Below, in pieces: positions 36,094-46,103 of a DNA stretch of 64,000 nt (position 1 is its first letter; each line of letters begins with the position of its first letter). This DNA is from Arthrobacter_J sp038199985 (GTDB lineage Bacteria; Actinomycetota; Actinomycetes; Actinomycetales; Micrococcaceae): NCBI GenBank assembly GCA_038199985.1, contig JBBPYK010000069.1, forward strand, positions 104,303-168,302, given 5' to 3'. A model generated the notes under the pieces. The model saw only the letters and a list, made by a program, of their open reading frames with translations, searched no databases and was not told the DNA's origin. A program made the translations under genes and the position numbers.

Positions 36094-36909
36094 CTAGTCC
36101 GTCACCAGATGATGCTCGAACCTAACGATGTTAGCAAACTCCTCTGGGTCTAGGCTGGCACCGCCGACGAGAACTCCATCGACGTCCCTTTGCCGCATCG
36201 TTGCTGCGACGTTGGCAGCCTTTACTGAACCACCGTAGAGAACCCGCAAGGCGTCCGCGACCGAAGAATCATAGAGCTCGGAGATCTCAGCTCTGATCGC
36301 GGCTGCCATCTCCTGCGCATCCCCGGGCCCTGCAACCTCCCCGGTTCCAATCGCCCAGACGGGTTCGTACGCGATGACTAGCTTCCGAATCTGCTCCGCC
36401 GCGAGGCCTTCTACGGCCGCACGAAGCTGGGAAAGTGTGTGTTGAACATGCTTCCCTTCCTGACGGACCTCCAACCCTTCCCCTACGCAGAGGATGGGTA
36501 CCAGATGATATTTGAACGCTGCCATGATTTTGGCTGCCACCGTGGCATCGTCTTCTGCGTGAATGCTCCGCCGTTCGCTGTGGCCAATCAAAACATAGGT
36601 GCATTTTAGTTTGCTGAGGAATTGACCGGAAATATCGCCTGTGTACGCACCAGAGTCATGCGGCGACAGATCCTGCGCACCGTAAACGATGTCCAGGTCA
36701 TCACCATGGACTAAGGTCTGTACGCCCCGAAGGTCAGTGAACGGTGGGAAAACTGCAACCTCAACGCGCTTGTGATCGTGGTTGGCGTCATCGAGAGTCC
36801 AAGCCAGTTTCTGCAGAAGCGTGATTCCTTGAACATGGTCCATGTTCATTTTCCAATTACCGGCAATAAGTGGTTTTCGGTCGAATTTTCCGTTGGTCTG
36901 GGTGGTCAT
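36094..36909 (-). CDS. tpiA: triosephosphate isomerase
   Basis: 271 residues. AGNWKMN holds the N-terminal lysine, IGHSERR the catalytic histidine and YEPVWAIGTGEVA the catalytic glutamate with flexible loop 6; YGGSVKAAN binds phosphate. A short hydrophilic extension precedes the usual start. GAAAGG six bases before the ATG. Confidence 0.97.
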   Translation of the reverse strand: MTTQTNGKFDRKPLIAGNWKMNMDHVQGITLLQKLAWTLDDANHDHKRVEVAVFPPFTDLRGVQTLVHGDDLDIVYGAQDLSPHDSGAYTGDISGQFLSKLKCTYVLIGHSERRSIHAEDDATVAAKIMAAFKYHLVPILCVGEGLEVRQEGKHVQHTLSQLRAAVEGLAAEQIRKLVIAYEPVWAIGTGEVAGPGDAQEMAAAIRAEISELYDSSVADALRVLYGGSVKAANVAATMRQRDVDGVLVGGASLDPEEFANIVRFEHHLVTD

Positions 36910-36962
36910 CTCAGGCCTTTCCGTAGCGTGCTCTTCGAAGCGGCGTCTGGACGCCGCCTGTC

Positions 36963-38192
36963 CTACTGTCGGTCCAGAGCCACAAGGCCCGGTAGTTCCT
37001 TACCTTCTAAATACTCCAAGCTCGCTCCCCCACCCGTAGAGATGTGCCCAAACGAACTGTCGTCGAAGCCTAGCGTCCGAACTGCTGCGGCGGAATCACC
37101 GCCACCAACGACAGTAAAGCCATCACACTCCGCCAAAGCCTGCGCAACAATACGCGTGCCGTTGGCGAATGCATCGAATTCGAAGACTCCCATCGGCCCG
37201 TTCCAGAACACTGTGCCAGCCGATCGAATATGACTTGCAAACAGTTCGGACGATGCTGGGCCAATATCGAGCCCTAGCCCGGAAACACCGAAGGTCGCAT
37301 TTTCGATGTCTGCGGATGCGAGGACTTCGTGTTCTGCGTCCGCCGAGAACCTCGACGCCACCACGATGTCTGTGGGAAGGATAAATTCACAACCCGCTTG
37401 CTCTGCGGAATCTAGATATCCGCGCACCGTCTCCACCTGATCCACTTCGAGCATACTTCCGCCCACTTTGTGGCCCATGGCCGCAAGGAACGTGAACACC
37501 ATTCCACCACCGACCAGAAGGTAGTCAGCCCGCTTCATCAGATTATCGATGACGGCAAGTTTGTCGGATACTTTGGCCCCGCCCAGAACCACCACGTACG
37601 GGTGGCTAGGGTTCGTAGTCAGCTTTCCCAGAACTTCAAGTTCGGTACTAACCAGATTGCCCACGTACGCGGGCAGGTGGCGCGTAATGTCTGTGACGCT
37701 CGCATGATTGCGATGAACGGCCCCGAAGGCGTCGTCGACATAGACACCGTTTTCCCCGACGAGGGCGGCCAGTTCTGCCGCAAAGCTATCGCGGTCGACC
37801 TCTTTCTTGCTCGTCTCCCTCGCATCAAAACGGAGGTTCTCCAGCACGAGGACCTCCCCCTCCGCCAGAGAATCAGCTTGCTTGCGGGCGTCCCCCCCCG
37901 AGACGTCCGATGCCATCAGCACCGTCAACTCAACAAGATGGCGCAGTCGCGTCACAACCGGTCCAAGCGAGAATTCTGCCCGGTACTCCCCTTTGGGCCG
38001 TCCAAGGTGCGCCATGACGATGACACGAGCACCGGCGTCGGCAAGTGCTTTTATCACCGGGAGGGAAGCACGGATCCGTCCGTCGTCAGTTACTTTCCCG
38101 CCCTCAAGAGGTACGTTGAGGTCAGAACGGACGAGTACCCGGCGTCCACGGACTCCGGAGTATAAAAGATCATCGAGGGAAATGTAGGCCAC
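36963..38192 (-). CDS. pgk: phosphoglycerate kinase
   Basis: 409 residues. RVLVRSDLNVPLEGG is the N-terminal substrate site, LGGAKVSDKLAVI lies at the hinge side of the nucleotide domain and VGGGDSAAAV is the ADP/ATP loop. GTG start at 38192 with AGAAAG upstream; 15 bases after gap. Confidence 0.97.
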   Translation of the reverse strand: MAYISLDDLLYSGVRGRRVLVRSDLNVPLEGGKVTDDGRIRASLPVIKALADAGARVIVMAHLGRPKGEYRAEFSLGPVVTRLRHLVELTVLMASDVSGGDARKQADSLAEGEVLVLENLRFDARETSKKEVDRDSFAAELAALVGENGVYVDDAFGAVHRNHASVTDITRHLPAYVGNLVSTELEVLGKLTTNPSHPYVVVLGGAKVSDKLAVIDNLMKRADYLLVGGGMVFTFLAAMGHKVGGSMLEVDQVETVRGYLDSAEQAGCEFILPTDIVVASRFSADAEHEVLASADIENATFGVSGLGLDIGPASSELFASHIRSAGTVFWNGPMGVFEFDAFANGTRIVAQALAECDGFTVVGGGDSAAAVRTLGFDDSSFGHISTGGGASLEYLEGKELPGLVALDRQ

Positions 38193-38207
38193 AGTCAGCT
38201 TTCTGCC

Positions 38208-39230
38208 TTAGTTTTTGGTGGTTGTGAATTTAGAGGCTATGAGTTCCGCGAGGTCCACCAGACGGTTCGAGTATCCCCATTCATTGTCATACCAAGCCAC
38301 AACCTTCACCTGATTCCCAAGCACCTTCGTCAGGCCAGAATCGAAGATTGCCGACGCAGGATCGGAGACTATGTCGGAAGACACAAGCGGCTCCTCAGTG
38401 TAGGTGAGAATGCCTTTCCACTGGTCCTGAGACGCCGCTTGTCTGTATGCATCATTGACTTCTTCCGCAGTCACCTCACGGGAAACCGTGACAGTGAGGT
38501 CGGTGAGGGACCCTGTCGGAACAGGAACTCGAACAGCGAACCCGTCGAGCTTGCCCTGCAATTCGGGAATCACATCCCCGATCGCTTTCGCTGCTCCAGT
38601 GGAGGTCGGTACAACGTTGATAGCGGCAGCTCGTGCCCTCCTCAGATCACGGTGAGGAGCATCCTGCAGATTCTGGTCCGCAGTATACGCGTGAATGGTT
38701 GTCATGAACCCACGTTCAATGCCAAAGCTGTCATTGAGGATCTTGGCCAGCGGGCCAAGGCAGTTGGTGGTGCACGAGGCGTTGGAGATGATGTGGTGTT
38801 GGTCGTCTTTGTAAAGGTTGTCGTTGACACCCAGCACTACCGTTAGGTCTGATCCGTTGCCGGGGGCAGAAATGATGACTTTCCGAGCCCCTGCGTCGAG
38901 GTGCTTCTGCGCGCCTTCGGCATTCGCGAAGAGTCCCGTCGACTCAATAACGATGTCTACGCCGAGGTCCTTCCACGGGAGATTAGCTGGGTCTTTCTCG
39001 CCGAGGACCTTAATCGAACGACTGTCAACGATGATCTGATCGTTGTCAACCGACACGTCCTCGGACAACCGCCCGGCTACGCTGTCATATTTGAAGAGGT
39101 GCGCAAGTGTCTTGGTGTCTGCCAGATCATTAACCGCTACCACCTCAAGGTCTGCACCCTGAGCAAGCGTGGCGCGGAGAAAATTACGACCGATCCGGCC
39201 GAAGCCGTTGATGCCAATACGTGTAGTCAC
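38208..39230 (-). CDS. gap: glyceraldehyde-3-phosphate dehydrogenase, type I
   Basis: 340 residues. Begins MTTRIGINGFGRIGRN (NAD site) and has the catalytic cysteine in SNASCTTNCLGPLAK; WYDNEWGYSNR is near the end. GTG at 39230 has AAGGAG nine bases upstream, so the thirteen extra in-frame codons before it are not used. First gene of the lower glycolysis operon. The 205 bases before it hold its promoter and the sodA hairpin; I could not fix the -10. Confidence 0.97.
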   Translation of the reverse strand: MTTRIGINGFGRIGRNFLRATLAQGADLEVVAVNDLADTKTLAHLFKYDSVAGRLSEDVSVDNDQIIVDSRSIKVLGEKDPANLPWKDLGVDIVIESTGLFANAEGAQKHLDAGARKVIISAPGNGSDLTVVLGVNDNLYKDDQHHIISNASCTTNCLGPLAKILNDSFGIERGFMTTIHAYTADQNLQDAPHRDLRRARAAAINVVPTSTGAAKAIGDVIPELQGKLDGFAVRVPVPTGSLTDLTVTVSREVTAEEVNDAYRQAASQDQWKGILTYTEEPLVSSDIVSDPASAIFDSGLTKVLGNQVKVVAWYDNEWGYSNRLVDLAELIASKFTTTKN

Positions 39231-39390
39231 GTTTATATCTCCTTGGTAGGCGTCGAGGCCATTGACCATGGATCATTAGCTGGCCGTGGACAATACCGAT
39301 AGCGCTGGGGGAACCTGATTAGTGGGAGACCCTGTCGGTTCCGGAGAGCTACCAGCGGCACCAGTCTCCGCGGTCAACCCTCCGAACCCA

Positions 39391-39424
39391 GTCTACGCAC
39401 CATGGATCACGGTGGTACGTAGAC
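39391..39424 (-). terminator. hairpin after superoxide dismutase gene
   Basis: Arms GTCTACGCACC (39391-39401) and GGTACGTAGAC (39414-39424) pair over 11 bp with one G-U on the minus-strand RNA. It starts 12 bases after the sodA stop codon. There is no clear U-run after it. Confidence 0.55.
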
Positions 39425-39435
39425 CAGGGGCCCGT

Positions 39436-40065
39436 CTACTGTCCGACGAGGATGAGGCCGGTGGCGTTGGATCGCGCAGCGTCGAAACGTGCCGCAACGT
39501 CCTGCCAATTGACAATGTTCCAGAAGGCCTTCACGTAGTCAGCCTTGACGTTGACGTAGTCAAGGTAGAAAGCGTGCTCCCACATGTCGAGCATGAGCAG
39601 AGGGGTTGTGCCGAGCGCGACGTTGCCCTGCTGATCGTAGAGCTGCTCAACGACGAGATTCCCGCCGATGGGCTCATAGGCCAAAAATGCCCAGCCAGAT
39701 CCCTGAAGGCTCAAAGCCGCAGCGTTGAACTGTCCTTGGAACGCGTCAAACGAGCCGAATGCGTCGTCGATGGCGGACGCCAGTTCGCCTTCCGGCCTGC
39801 CGCCACCCTCCGGTGACAGGTTTTTCCAGAAAACCGAGTGGTTGATATGCCCACCAGTATGGAAGGCAAGATCTTTAGAGAGTTTCGGAATGTTTCCGAA
39901 CTGGCCCTGCTCGCGTGCCTCGGCCATCTGCGTCATAGCGTCGTTGGCACCCTTGACGTAAGCCGCATGGTGCTTACTGTGGTGTAGCTCCATAATGCGC
40001 GCCGAGATGTGGGGCTCAAGAGCCGCGTAGTCGTAGTCGAGCTCGGGAAGTGTGTATTCGTTCAC
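39436..40065 (-). CDS. sodA: superoxide dismutase, Mn/Fe type
   Basis: 209 residues. Metal ligands are in the N-terminal HHSKHHAAYV region, in FHTGGHINHS and in the C-terminal signature DMWEHAFYLDY. Removes superoxide in the cytoplasm. GTG at 40065 (MNEYTLPELDYDY) with GGAGG six bases upstream; four extra upstream codons are not needed. Metal choice cannot be read safely from sequence; manganese is usual in this group. Confidence 0.95.
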   Translation of the reverse strand: MNEYTLPELDYDYAALEPHISARIMELHHSKHHAAYVKGANDAMTQMAEAREQGQFGNIPKLSKDLAFHTGGHINHSVFWKNLSPEGGGRPEGELASAIDDAFGSFDAFQGQFNAAALSLQGSGWAFLAYEPIGGNLVVEQLYDQQGNVALGTTPLLMLDMWEHAFYLDYVNVKADYVKAFWNIVNWQDVAARFDAARSNATGLILVGQ

Positions 40066-40191
40066 TGAATCCTCCAATAACTAGTCATGCCAGTTTTTGC
40101 TTCGGCTTCAGGCGCCCGGTGGAGTATACGACCGGGCGTGCCCGGAGCCTGGCCTTCGCGAAAAGACCTCTCTTCCATCCTATGCAGATAA

Positions 40192-41172
40192 TTACTCTTC
40201 GAGCATCTCCTCCGTCACATTTGTCTCCGTGCCCGGGATGCCGAGTTCGGCGGCTCGTTTGTCGGCCATGGCAAGCAGACGCCGAATACGTCCCGCAACC
40301 GCGTCTTTGGTCATGGGTGGATCGGCGAGTCGCCCCAGCTCGTCAAGACTGGCTTCCTTGTGGCTAACCCGCAACTCCCCTGCGTACTTTAGATGCTCCG
40401 GTACATCATCGGCGAGGATCTCAAGGGCCCGAGCAACGCGAGCTCCCGCAGCGACTGCGGCCTGCGCTGACCGGCGCAGGTTGGCGTCATCGAAGTTGGC
40501 AAGTCGGTTGGCCGTTGCACGAACCTCTTTCCGCATCCTGCGTTCTTCCCACATCATCAAAGCGTCGTGGGCGCCCATGCGAGTCAGGAGGGCTGCGATG
40601 CTGTCACCATCGCGGATAACGACCCTGTCCACGCCACGAACGTCTCGGGCCTTGGCTGCGATGCCTAACCTACGCGCCGCGCCAACTAACGCCAGAGCGG
40701 ATTCAGGCCCAGGACACGTCACTTCCAGCGCTGAGGATCGGCCGGGCTCGGTGAGTGAACCATGTGCTAGAAAGGCGCCTCGCCAGACTGCTTCAGCATC
40801 AGCGACGGAACCATTGACGACAACAGACGGCAATCCCCGAACAGGACGGCCCCGTGCATCGAGCAGGCCGGTCTGCCGTGCCAAAGACTCACCATCGCGC
40901 ACAACTCGAACGACATATCGGTTTCCACGGCGCAGTCCACCGCCGGAGACCACGATGATCTCGCAGCCGTGGCCGTACACTTCCGCGATGGCGGATCGCA
41001 GCCGTCGGGCCGTGGACGCTAGATCCACCTCAGCCTCAACGACAATTCGACCAGAAATAATATGGAGTCCTCCAGCGAACCGGAGGGTCGCCGAAACTTC
41101 GGCCTTTCGCTCTGATGACTTCCTGACATTCAGGCGTGACAGCTCTTCCTTGACGTCCGCAGTCAGGGCCAC
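40192..41172 (-). CDS. whiA: DNA-binding protein WhiA
   Basis: 326 residues. N-terminal LAGLIDADG-like fold (from MALTADVKEELSRL), then a C-terminal helix-turn-helix ending RIRRLLAMADKRA. In streptomycetes WhiA with WhiB controls sporulation septation; in non-sporulating relatives it affects division and chromosome segregation. GTG at 41172 with GGAGGAG upstream. Last gene of uvrC-rapZ-yvcK-whiA. Confidence 0.93.
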   Translation of the reverse strand: MALTADVKEELSRLNVRKSSERKAEVSATLRFAGGLHIISGRIVVEAEVDLASTARRLRSAIAEVYGHGCEIIVVSGGGLRRGNRYVVRVVRDGESLARQTGLLDARGRPVRGLPSVVVNGSVADAEAVWRGAFLAHGSLTEPGRSSALEVTCPGPESALALVGAARRLGIAAKARDVRGVDRVVIRDGDSIAALLTRMGAHDALMMWEERRMRKEVRATANRLANFDDANLRRSAQAAVAAGARVARALEILADDVPEHLKYAGELRVSHKEASLDELGRLADPPMTKDAVAGRIRRLLAMADKRAAELGIPGTETNVTEEMLEE

Positions 41173-41197
41173 GATTTCACTCTCCTCCGCAAAACGG

Positions 41198-42217
41198 TCA
41201 GTCCGCGCCGAACGCGTCCCGGTAGAGGGTCGCCAAGCGCAACGGGTCGTGATTGGGCGAACCCGTGGAAGAACCCACCTTACCCAAAAGCACGCTGGCG
41301 CCCATCGCCGAGGCCTCACGCTCAAATTCCCCATGGTTATCGATGACCGAAGGATCAGCTAGAACAGCATCGATACGGAGTTCTGGAGCGTAACGCCGGA
41401 TGACCTTCAGGTGGTCAACGGCCCGCATGCCGGACGTTTCGTGTGTCTCATTGCTCAAGTTCATGGTGAGGCATCGCTTTGCCGTGGTCCGGCACAGCGC
41501 ATCCCGCAGTTCGGGCAGCAGTAAGTGCGGCAGCACAGAGGTGTACCAGGAACCTGGTCCCAGGACTACCCAATCGGCGAGCTCGACAGCGTTTAGCGCG
41601 TCAATACAGGCTGGTGCGTCAGTCGGTAAGAGGCGTACATCGCTGACGTTTCGGCTACTTCCGGCAACGGCTAGTTGGGCCTGCCCATGAATCGTTTCGC
41701 GAATCAAACGTCCATCGACCTCCGATAGGACGTCTCCTTCGATGGTCAGCGGGACACTTGCCATCGGCACAACGCGTCCCCGAGCACCTAACAAGGCACC
41801 CGCCCACTGCAGACCAGCAACAGGGTCTCCGAGAAGTTCCCACAGCGTGACAATGAGCAGATTTCCCATCGCGTGACCGTTCAAGGATCCTTCGGTGCCC
41901 GGCTCTGAGGCGAAGCGGTGCTGCATGACATCCCTCCACGTTCGGCCCCAGTCCGTGTCGTCACAAAGGGCAGAAAGCGCCATCCGAAGATCCCCCGGGG
42001 GCAGCACCGACAGCTCCTTCCTCAGCCGCCCAGAGGATCCGCCGTCGTCTGCCACCGTCACGACCGCGGTGAGCTCAGACGTCAACAACCGGAGCGCTGA
42101 AAGCGATGCTGCCAAGCCGTGCCCGCCTCCGAGCGCTACTACGCTTGGGGCCGCATCCTTCGCAGGGCCAAGACCGTCAGCGGGCACCATCGGCAGCGGG
42201 CCAGTCAGGAGCGCCAC
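41198..42217 (-). CDS. yvcK: YvcK/CofD-like gluconeogenesis factor
   Basis: 339 residues. VVALGGGHGLAASL and TVADDGGSSGRLRKEL are the nucleotide-sugar binding loops of the UPF0052/YvcK family, and GNLLIVTLWELLGD follows. YvcK proteins bind UDP-sugars and affect cell wall synthesis and growth on gluconeogenic carbon. GTG start shares one base with the rapZ stop. Confidence 0.92.
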   Translation of the reverse strand: MALLTGPLPMVPADGLGPAKDAAPSVVALGGGHGLAASLSALRLLTSELTAVVTVADDGGSSGRLRKELSVLPPGDLRMALSALCDDTDWGRTWRDVMQHRFASEPGTEGSLNGHAMGNLLIVTLWELLGDPVAGLQWAGALLGARGRVVPMASVPLTIEGDVLSEVDGRLIRETIHGQAQLAVAGSSRNVSDVRLLPTDAPACIDALNAVELADWVVLGPGSWYTSVLPHLLLPELRDALCRTTAKRCLTMNLSNETHETSGMRAVDHLKVIRRYAPELRIDAVLADPSVIDNHGEFEREASAMGASVLLGKVGSSTGSPNHDPLRLATLYRDAFGAD

Positions 42218-43116
42218 TACTCGCGTCCCAGGTCCCGGTGGTGCGCTTTGACCACGACACGCGGCTGTTGCGCCAAACGCTTCGCCAGCTCCTCCGTGAT
42301 AGCAACAGAACGGTGCTTTCCACCGGTGCAGCCGACGGCGATCGTGGCGTAGTGCTTGTTCTCGCGGCGGTAGCCATCCAACACCGGTTCCAAAGCGTGA
42401 ACATACCGGTCCACAAATTCCTGTCCTCCAGAGTTCTGCAAAACAAAATCACTCACCTGCGGGTCGAGGCCTGTGAAGGGCCGCAGCTCTGGATCCCAAT
42501 GCGGATTGGGTATGAAACGTACGTCAGCGACAAAGTTGGCATCGACTGGTAAACCGTATTTGAAACCAAAACTCATGATGTTCAGACGCAATACGACGGG
42601 GCCGCTTTCCGAGAACAGCTCAGTAATGGCAGTTGCCAGTTCATGGACGTTTAAGTCCGTCGTATCCAGCACGACCTCCGAGGCCTGCTTCATCTCCTTG
42701 AGGACCTCACGTTCGGCGCCAATGCCATCCAGAATGCGTCCGTTACCCTGAAGCGGATGGGGACGTCGACCCTGCTCAAAACGCCGAACTAGGACATCAT
42801 CTGAAGCATCAAGAAAAAGAACCCGATAAGTCACCCCAGCTGCGGAAATCGCCCGGAGTGCGTCGCGAATATCCTCAAAGAGGGATTTGCTGCGCACATC
42901 GATGACCACGGCGAGCTTTGGAATGGATCCGGGGGTTCTCGCGACGAGGGATGTGAGGGTGCCGAGCATCTGTGGCGGAAGGTTCTCGACGACGTACCAA
43001 CCGTGATCCTCAAGCGCATTGGCAGCAGTGCTTCGTCCTGCACCGGACATACCCGTGACAACGAGCATTTCAGACTGAACCGGAGGCAGAGGAGTTGCGG
43101 CTGTTGAGGAGGTCAT
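42217..43116 (-). CDS. rapZ: RNase adapter protein RapZ family nucleotide-binding protein
   Basis: 299 residues. Walker A GMSGAGRST near residue 25, then the RapZ C-terminal domain with FGFKYGLPVDANFVADVRFIPNP and VGCTGGKHRSV. In E. coli RapZ steers RNase E to a small RNA; in actinobacteria the role is less clear. Start taken at ATG 43116 (MTSSTAATP); ten upstream codons are possible but lack support. Confidence 0.93.
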   Translation of the reverse strand: MTSSTAATPLPPVQSEMLVVTGMSGAGRSTAANALEDHGWYVVENLPPQMLGTLTSLVARTPGSIPKLAVVIDVRSKSLFEDIRDALRAISAAGVTYRVLFLDASDDVLVRRFEQGRRPHPLQGNGRILDGIGAEREVLKEMKQASEVVLDTTDLNVHELATAITELFSESGPVVLRLNIMSFGFKYGLPVDANFVADVRFIPNPHWDPELRPFTGLDPQVSDFVLQNSGGQEFVDRYVHALEPVLDGYRRENKHYATIAVGCTGGKHRSVAITEELAKRLAQQPRVVVKAHHRDLGRE

Positions 43117-43198
43117 GCATGGTTCCTGTCGGTTCGAAGGCAGCACTGGAAATTCCAGCGAATGAAACGGGACAAGTAGTTGCCCAATCCATCTGGTC

Positions 43199-45214
43199 CT
43201 AGCCTATCCAAGAATCGCTCACTTCGCCGGTGGCGGTGTTGATGTTGCCTGTGGAGGACGCATCCTGCCCCTTACCGAGCCGGCTGGATATTTCCGTCGC
43301 CAGAGCTGGGCCCACACCGGGTACTTTCTGTAGCTCCTCGATCGTCGCCGTCCGGAGTTTGCGAACCGAACCGAAGTGCTTCAATACCGCACGCCTCCGG
43401 CTGGGTCCAAGTCCGGGTACCGCATCCAGCGCCGACTCGGTCATTGATTTTCCACGCTTATTTCGGTGGAACGTAATGGCGAACCGATGAGCTTCATCGC
43501 GGATCCGCTGCAGCATGAAAAGTCCTTGGGACGCTCGGGGCAAAATGATCGGGAACTCGGAGTCAGGCACCCACACTTCCTCCAGCCGTTTAGCCAACCC
43601 AATGACGAAAACATCTTGTACCCCGAGATCCTTGAGCGCCCGCGAAGCAGCCGCAACCTGCGGTTGCCCGCCGTCGACCACCACCAGATTGGGCGGATAA
43701 GAAAATTTGCGTCCAGCCGCCGGCGTCGTGGTGTCCGCTCGGACCGCTTCGTGCTCATCGAGCAAGCCATCCGAGGACTCCTCCGACGCGCTCATCTCCG
43801 CGCCCGCGTCCTTGTCACGCAAGTAGTTGCGGAACCGACGCGTGATCACGTCGTACATCGAGGCAGTGTCATCTCGTGCAGCGTCTCCGACAATAGAAAA
43901 CTTTCGGTAGTCGGCCTTTCGCGGCAGTCCGTCTTCAACGACGACCATCGATGCGACGACGTTGGTCCCCTGAACATGCGAGATATCAAAACATTCGATC
44001 CGCATCAATGGAACAGGCAGTTCTAGTGCCGTCTGCAGCTCCTGGAGCGCCGCCGAGCGGGTGGTCAGGTCTCCGGCACGCTTGGACTTGTGGAGCCGGA
44101 GCGAATCGGTAGCGTTCTCCGCAACGGTCTGCATCAGCACAGCCTTATCCCCTCGCTGAGGGACCCGCAGGTCCACCCGGGCACCGCGTAAACCACGCAA
44201 CCACTCTGAGAGTTGCTCAGCATTCGAGGGCACTACGGGAACAAGAACCTCTCGAGGAATACTGTTGTTGCTGATGTCCCCTTCTCCGTAGACCTGCTGC
44301 AGCAGATGCTCAATTAGTTCCGGAGTGGAGGTTTCCTCCACCTTCTCAACTACCCAGCCACGTTGGCCCCTAATACGTCCGCCACGCACGTGGAAAACTT
44401 GGACGGCTGCTTCAAGCTCATCTTCCTCGATCGCGAAAACATCGGCATCGGTATCCTCCGATAGCACCACTGTGTTCCGTTCAAAAACCCGTTTCAACGC
44501 TGCTATGTCGTCGCGGACGCGTGCGGCGGTTTCATAATCGAGCTCGCCAACGGCACGGGCCATTTCCTTTTCCAACCGCACAATGAACGGTTTTGCCTCA
44601 CCGGACATAAACGTACATAGCTGGGCCGCCAGGTCCTTGTGATCCTGCTCAGAGATAGATCCCACGCACGGCGCCGAACATTTACCGATATAACCCAGCA
44701 AACACGGGCGCCCGGTTCGCTGCGCGCGGTTGAAGACCCCTACGCTGCACGTCCTGACGGGAAAAACGCGCAGAAGCGTGTCGAGGGTTTCGCGGATGGC
44801 CTTAGCTGGATAAAACGGACCAAAATACCGAGTGTCCTTCTTGCGTTCTCCTCGCATTACCTGAGCGCGCGGAAACTTCTCGCCCATGGTCACGGCCAGA
44901 TATGGATAGGATTTATCATCTCTGAACTTGATGTTGAATCGCGGGGTGAACTCCTTAATCCAGGTGTATTCCAGCTGGAGTGCCTCCAGCTCGCTACCGA
45001 CCATGGTCCATTCCACGCTCGTGGCTGTGAAGACCATGGCTCGTGTTCTGGGCATAAGGGATCCAGGGTTCGCAAAATACGAGTTAAGTCTTGACCGCAG
45101 GTTCTTTGCCTTACCGACGTAGATCACGCGCCGATGTTCATCGCGAAAACGATAGACGCCGGGTGCAGTGGGAATTTCGCCGGTTCTTGGGCGGTACGTT
45201 GCTGGATCTGCCAC
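43199..45214 (-). CDS. uvrC: excinuclease ABC subunit C
   Basis: 671 residues. N-terminal GIY-YIG-type nuclease (PGVYRF and VIYVGKAKNLRSRL), a UVR helix pair near residue 210 (LDYETAARVRDDIAALK), the RNase H-like second nuclease with FDISHVQGTN and VVDGGQPQV, and paired helix-hairpin-helix motifs at the end (VPGLGPSRRRAVLKHFG). It makes both incisions in nucleotide excision repair. GTG start has TAGACT six bases upstream and no ribosome site, so the mRNA is probably leaderless. Confidence 0.97.
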   Translation of the reverse strand: MADPATYRPRTGEIPTAPGVYRFRDEHRRVIYVGKAKNLRSRLNSYFANPGSLMPRTRAMVFTATSVEWTMVGSELEALQLEYTWIKEFTPRFNIKFRDDKSYPYLAVTMGEKFPRAQVMRGERKKDTRYFGPFYPAKAIRETLDTLLRVFPVRTCSVGVFNRAQRTGRPCLLGYIGKCSAPCVGSISEQDHKDLAAQLCTFMSGEAKPFIVRLEKEMARAVGELDYETAARVRDDIAALKRVFERNTVVLSEDTDADVFAIEEDELEAAVQVFHVRGGRIRGQRGWVVEKVEETSTPELIEHLLQQVYGEGDISNNSIPREVLVPVVPSNAEQLSEWLRGLRGARVDLRVPQRGDKAVLMQTVAENATDSLRLHKSKRAGDLTTRSAALQELQTALELPVPLMRIECFDISHVQGTNVVASMVVVEDGLPRKADYRKFSIVGDAARDDTASMYDVITRRFRNYLRDKDAGAEMSASEESSDGLLDEHEAVRADTTTPAAGRKFSYPPNLVVVDGGQPQVAAASRALKDLGVQDVFVIGLAKRLEEVWVPDSEFPIILPRASQGLFMLQRIRDEAHRFAITFHRNKRGKSMTESALDAVPGLGPSRRRAVLKHFGSVRKLRTATIEELQKVPGVGPALATEISSRLGKGQDASSTGNINTATGEVSDSWIG

Positions 45215-45220
45215 GTCCCC

Positions 45221-45226
45221 AGTCTA
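45221..45226 (-). promoter_or_regulatory. uvrC -10 element (leaderless)
   Basis: TAGACT on the minus strand ends six bases before the uvrC GTG. A consensus -35 is not evident. The 46-base gap to plsC holds nothing else I can name. Confidence 0.5.
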
Positions 45227-45260
45227 GAAGAGTCTGCCAATTCCACCGAACGGTAGGTGT

Positions 45261-45926
45261 CTACGCGTTAGGGCTCTGGTTATAGCTAGAGGAGCGTTCC
45301 TGCCCGCTTAGTTCGGCAATCGCATCCATGATGGCATCGGTGGTCCTACGTCGTTCGGGGAGTGAATGGTCGGGACCCATCTTAGGAAACGACAAAGGTT
45401 TACCAATTCGCATGGTGAAGTGTTGAGGCTTGACGCCCTTTTTGCCGGCAGGTTGCAGATTCTCCGTGCCTAGCAGACCCACTGGCAATACGGGTGCACC
45501 CGTGGTCAGCGCCAACCAGCCAACACCGGTCCGGCCACGATAGAGGAGTCCATCCCGGGACCGGGTGCCTTCTGGGTATATCCCAACGCCGCCCTCGTCC
45601 TGCAGGATCTCCAGAAGGGTTCTCAACGCTGCCACGCTCGCAGCCTGCTGTCCACGCTCTACCGGAATCGATCCGACCCCTTCAAAAAAGGAACGCATAG
45701 CGGCGCCCTTGAGTCCCTTACCCGTGAAGTACTCCGCTTTAGCAAAAAAGGCGACTCGACGCGGCATAAGAGCCTGAACCAACACGCTGTCCAAGAACGA
45801 TAGGTGATTTGGTGCAACGATCAGAGGACCCTTAGCGGGAACGTTCTCTAATCCTTCGACCGTAGGCCGGCACAGTCCGGCGATTAAACCACGGGTACTG
45901 CGACGCGTCAGCCGATAAACGCCCAT
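45261..45926 (-). CDS. 1-acyl-sn-glycerol-3-phosphate acyltransferase family
   Basis: 221 residues. The catalytic NHLSFLD (H-x4-D) lies near residue 40 and YPEGTRSRDG is the phosphate-binding motif of PlsC-type acyltransferases. It likely adds an acyl chain to lysophosphatidate at the membrane. I chose ATG 45926 with GAGGGG upstream; an in-frame start 20 codons earlier is not conserved-looking. The 177 bases between it and uvrA hold nothing I recognise. Confidence 0.88.
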   Translation of the reverse strand: MGVYRLTRRSTRGLIAGLCRPTVEGLENVPAKGPLIVAPNHLSFLDSVLVQALMPRRVAFFAKAEYFTGKGLKGAAMRSFFEGVGSIPVERGQQAASVAALRTLLEILQDEGGVGIYPEGTRSRDGLLYRGRTGVGWLALTTGAPVLPVGLLGTENLQPAGKKGVKPQHFTMRIGKPLSFPKMGPDHSLPERRRTTDAIMDAIAELSGQERSSSYNQSPNA

Positions 45927-46103
45927 CAACAGCCCCTCGGAGGAGTGCCCCGTTGTAGGTAGGAAGCACCCAGTTGCCGAGCGCAAACGGCCCGGGGGAC
46001 CTCATCGCCTGAAAGAATCGTCACCGGCCAAGTTTCCCACAGAGATTAACAACAGGAGAACACGTATTCCACGTGAGGTATACGAAAGCTTCAGATGGTG
46101 AAT

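Noticed and set aside
37470..38165. 231-codon plus-strand open frame opposite pgk
   Set aside because: Phosphoglycerate kinase on the minus strand explains the open frame; the translation looks like a random basic protein.
45215..45260. LexA box upstream of uvrC
   Set aside because: CGAACGGTAGG here has no matching second half; no TCGAA-N6-TTCGA pattern is present.
46022..46103. Possible hairpin or small RNA between uvrA and plsC
   Set aside because: Short partial matches (CACGT, GTAT/ATAC) do not form a convincing stem, and no promoter or T-run accompanies them.
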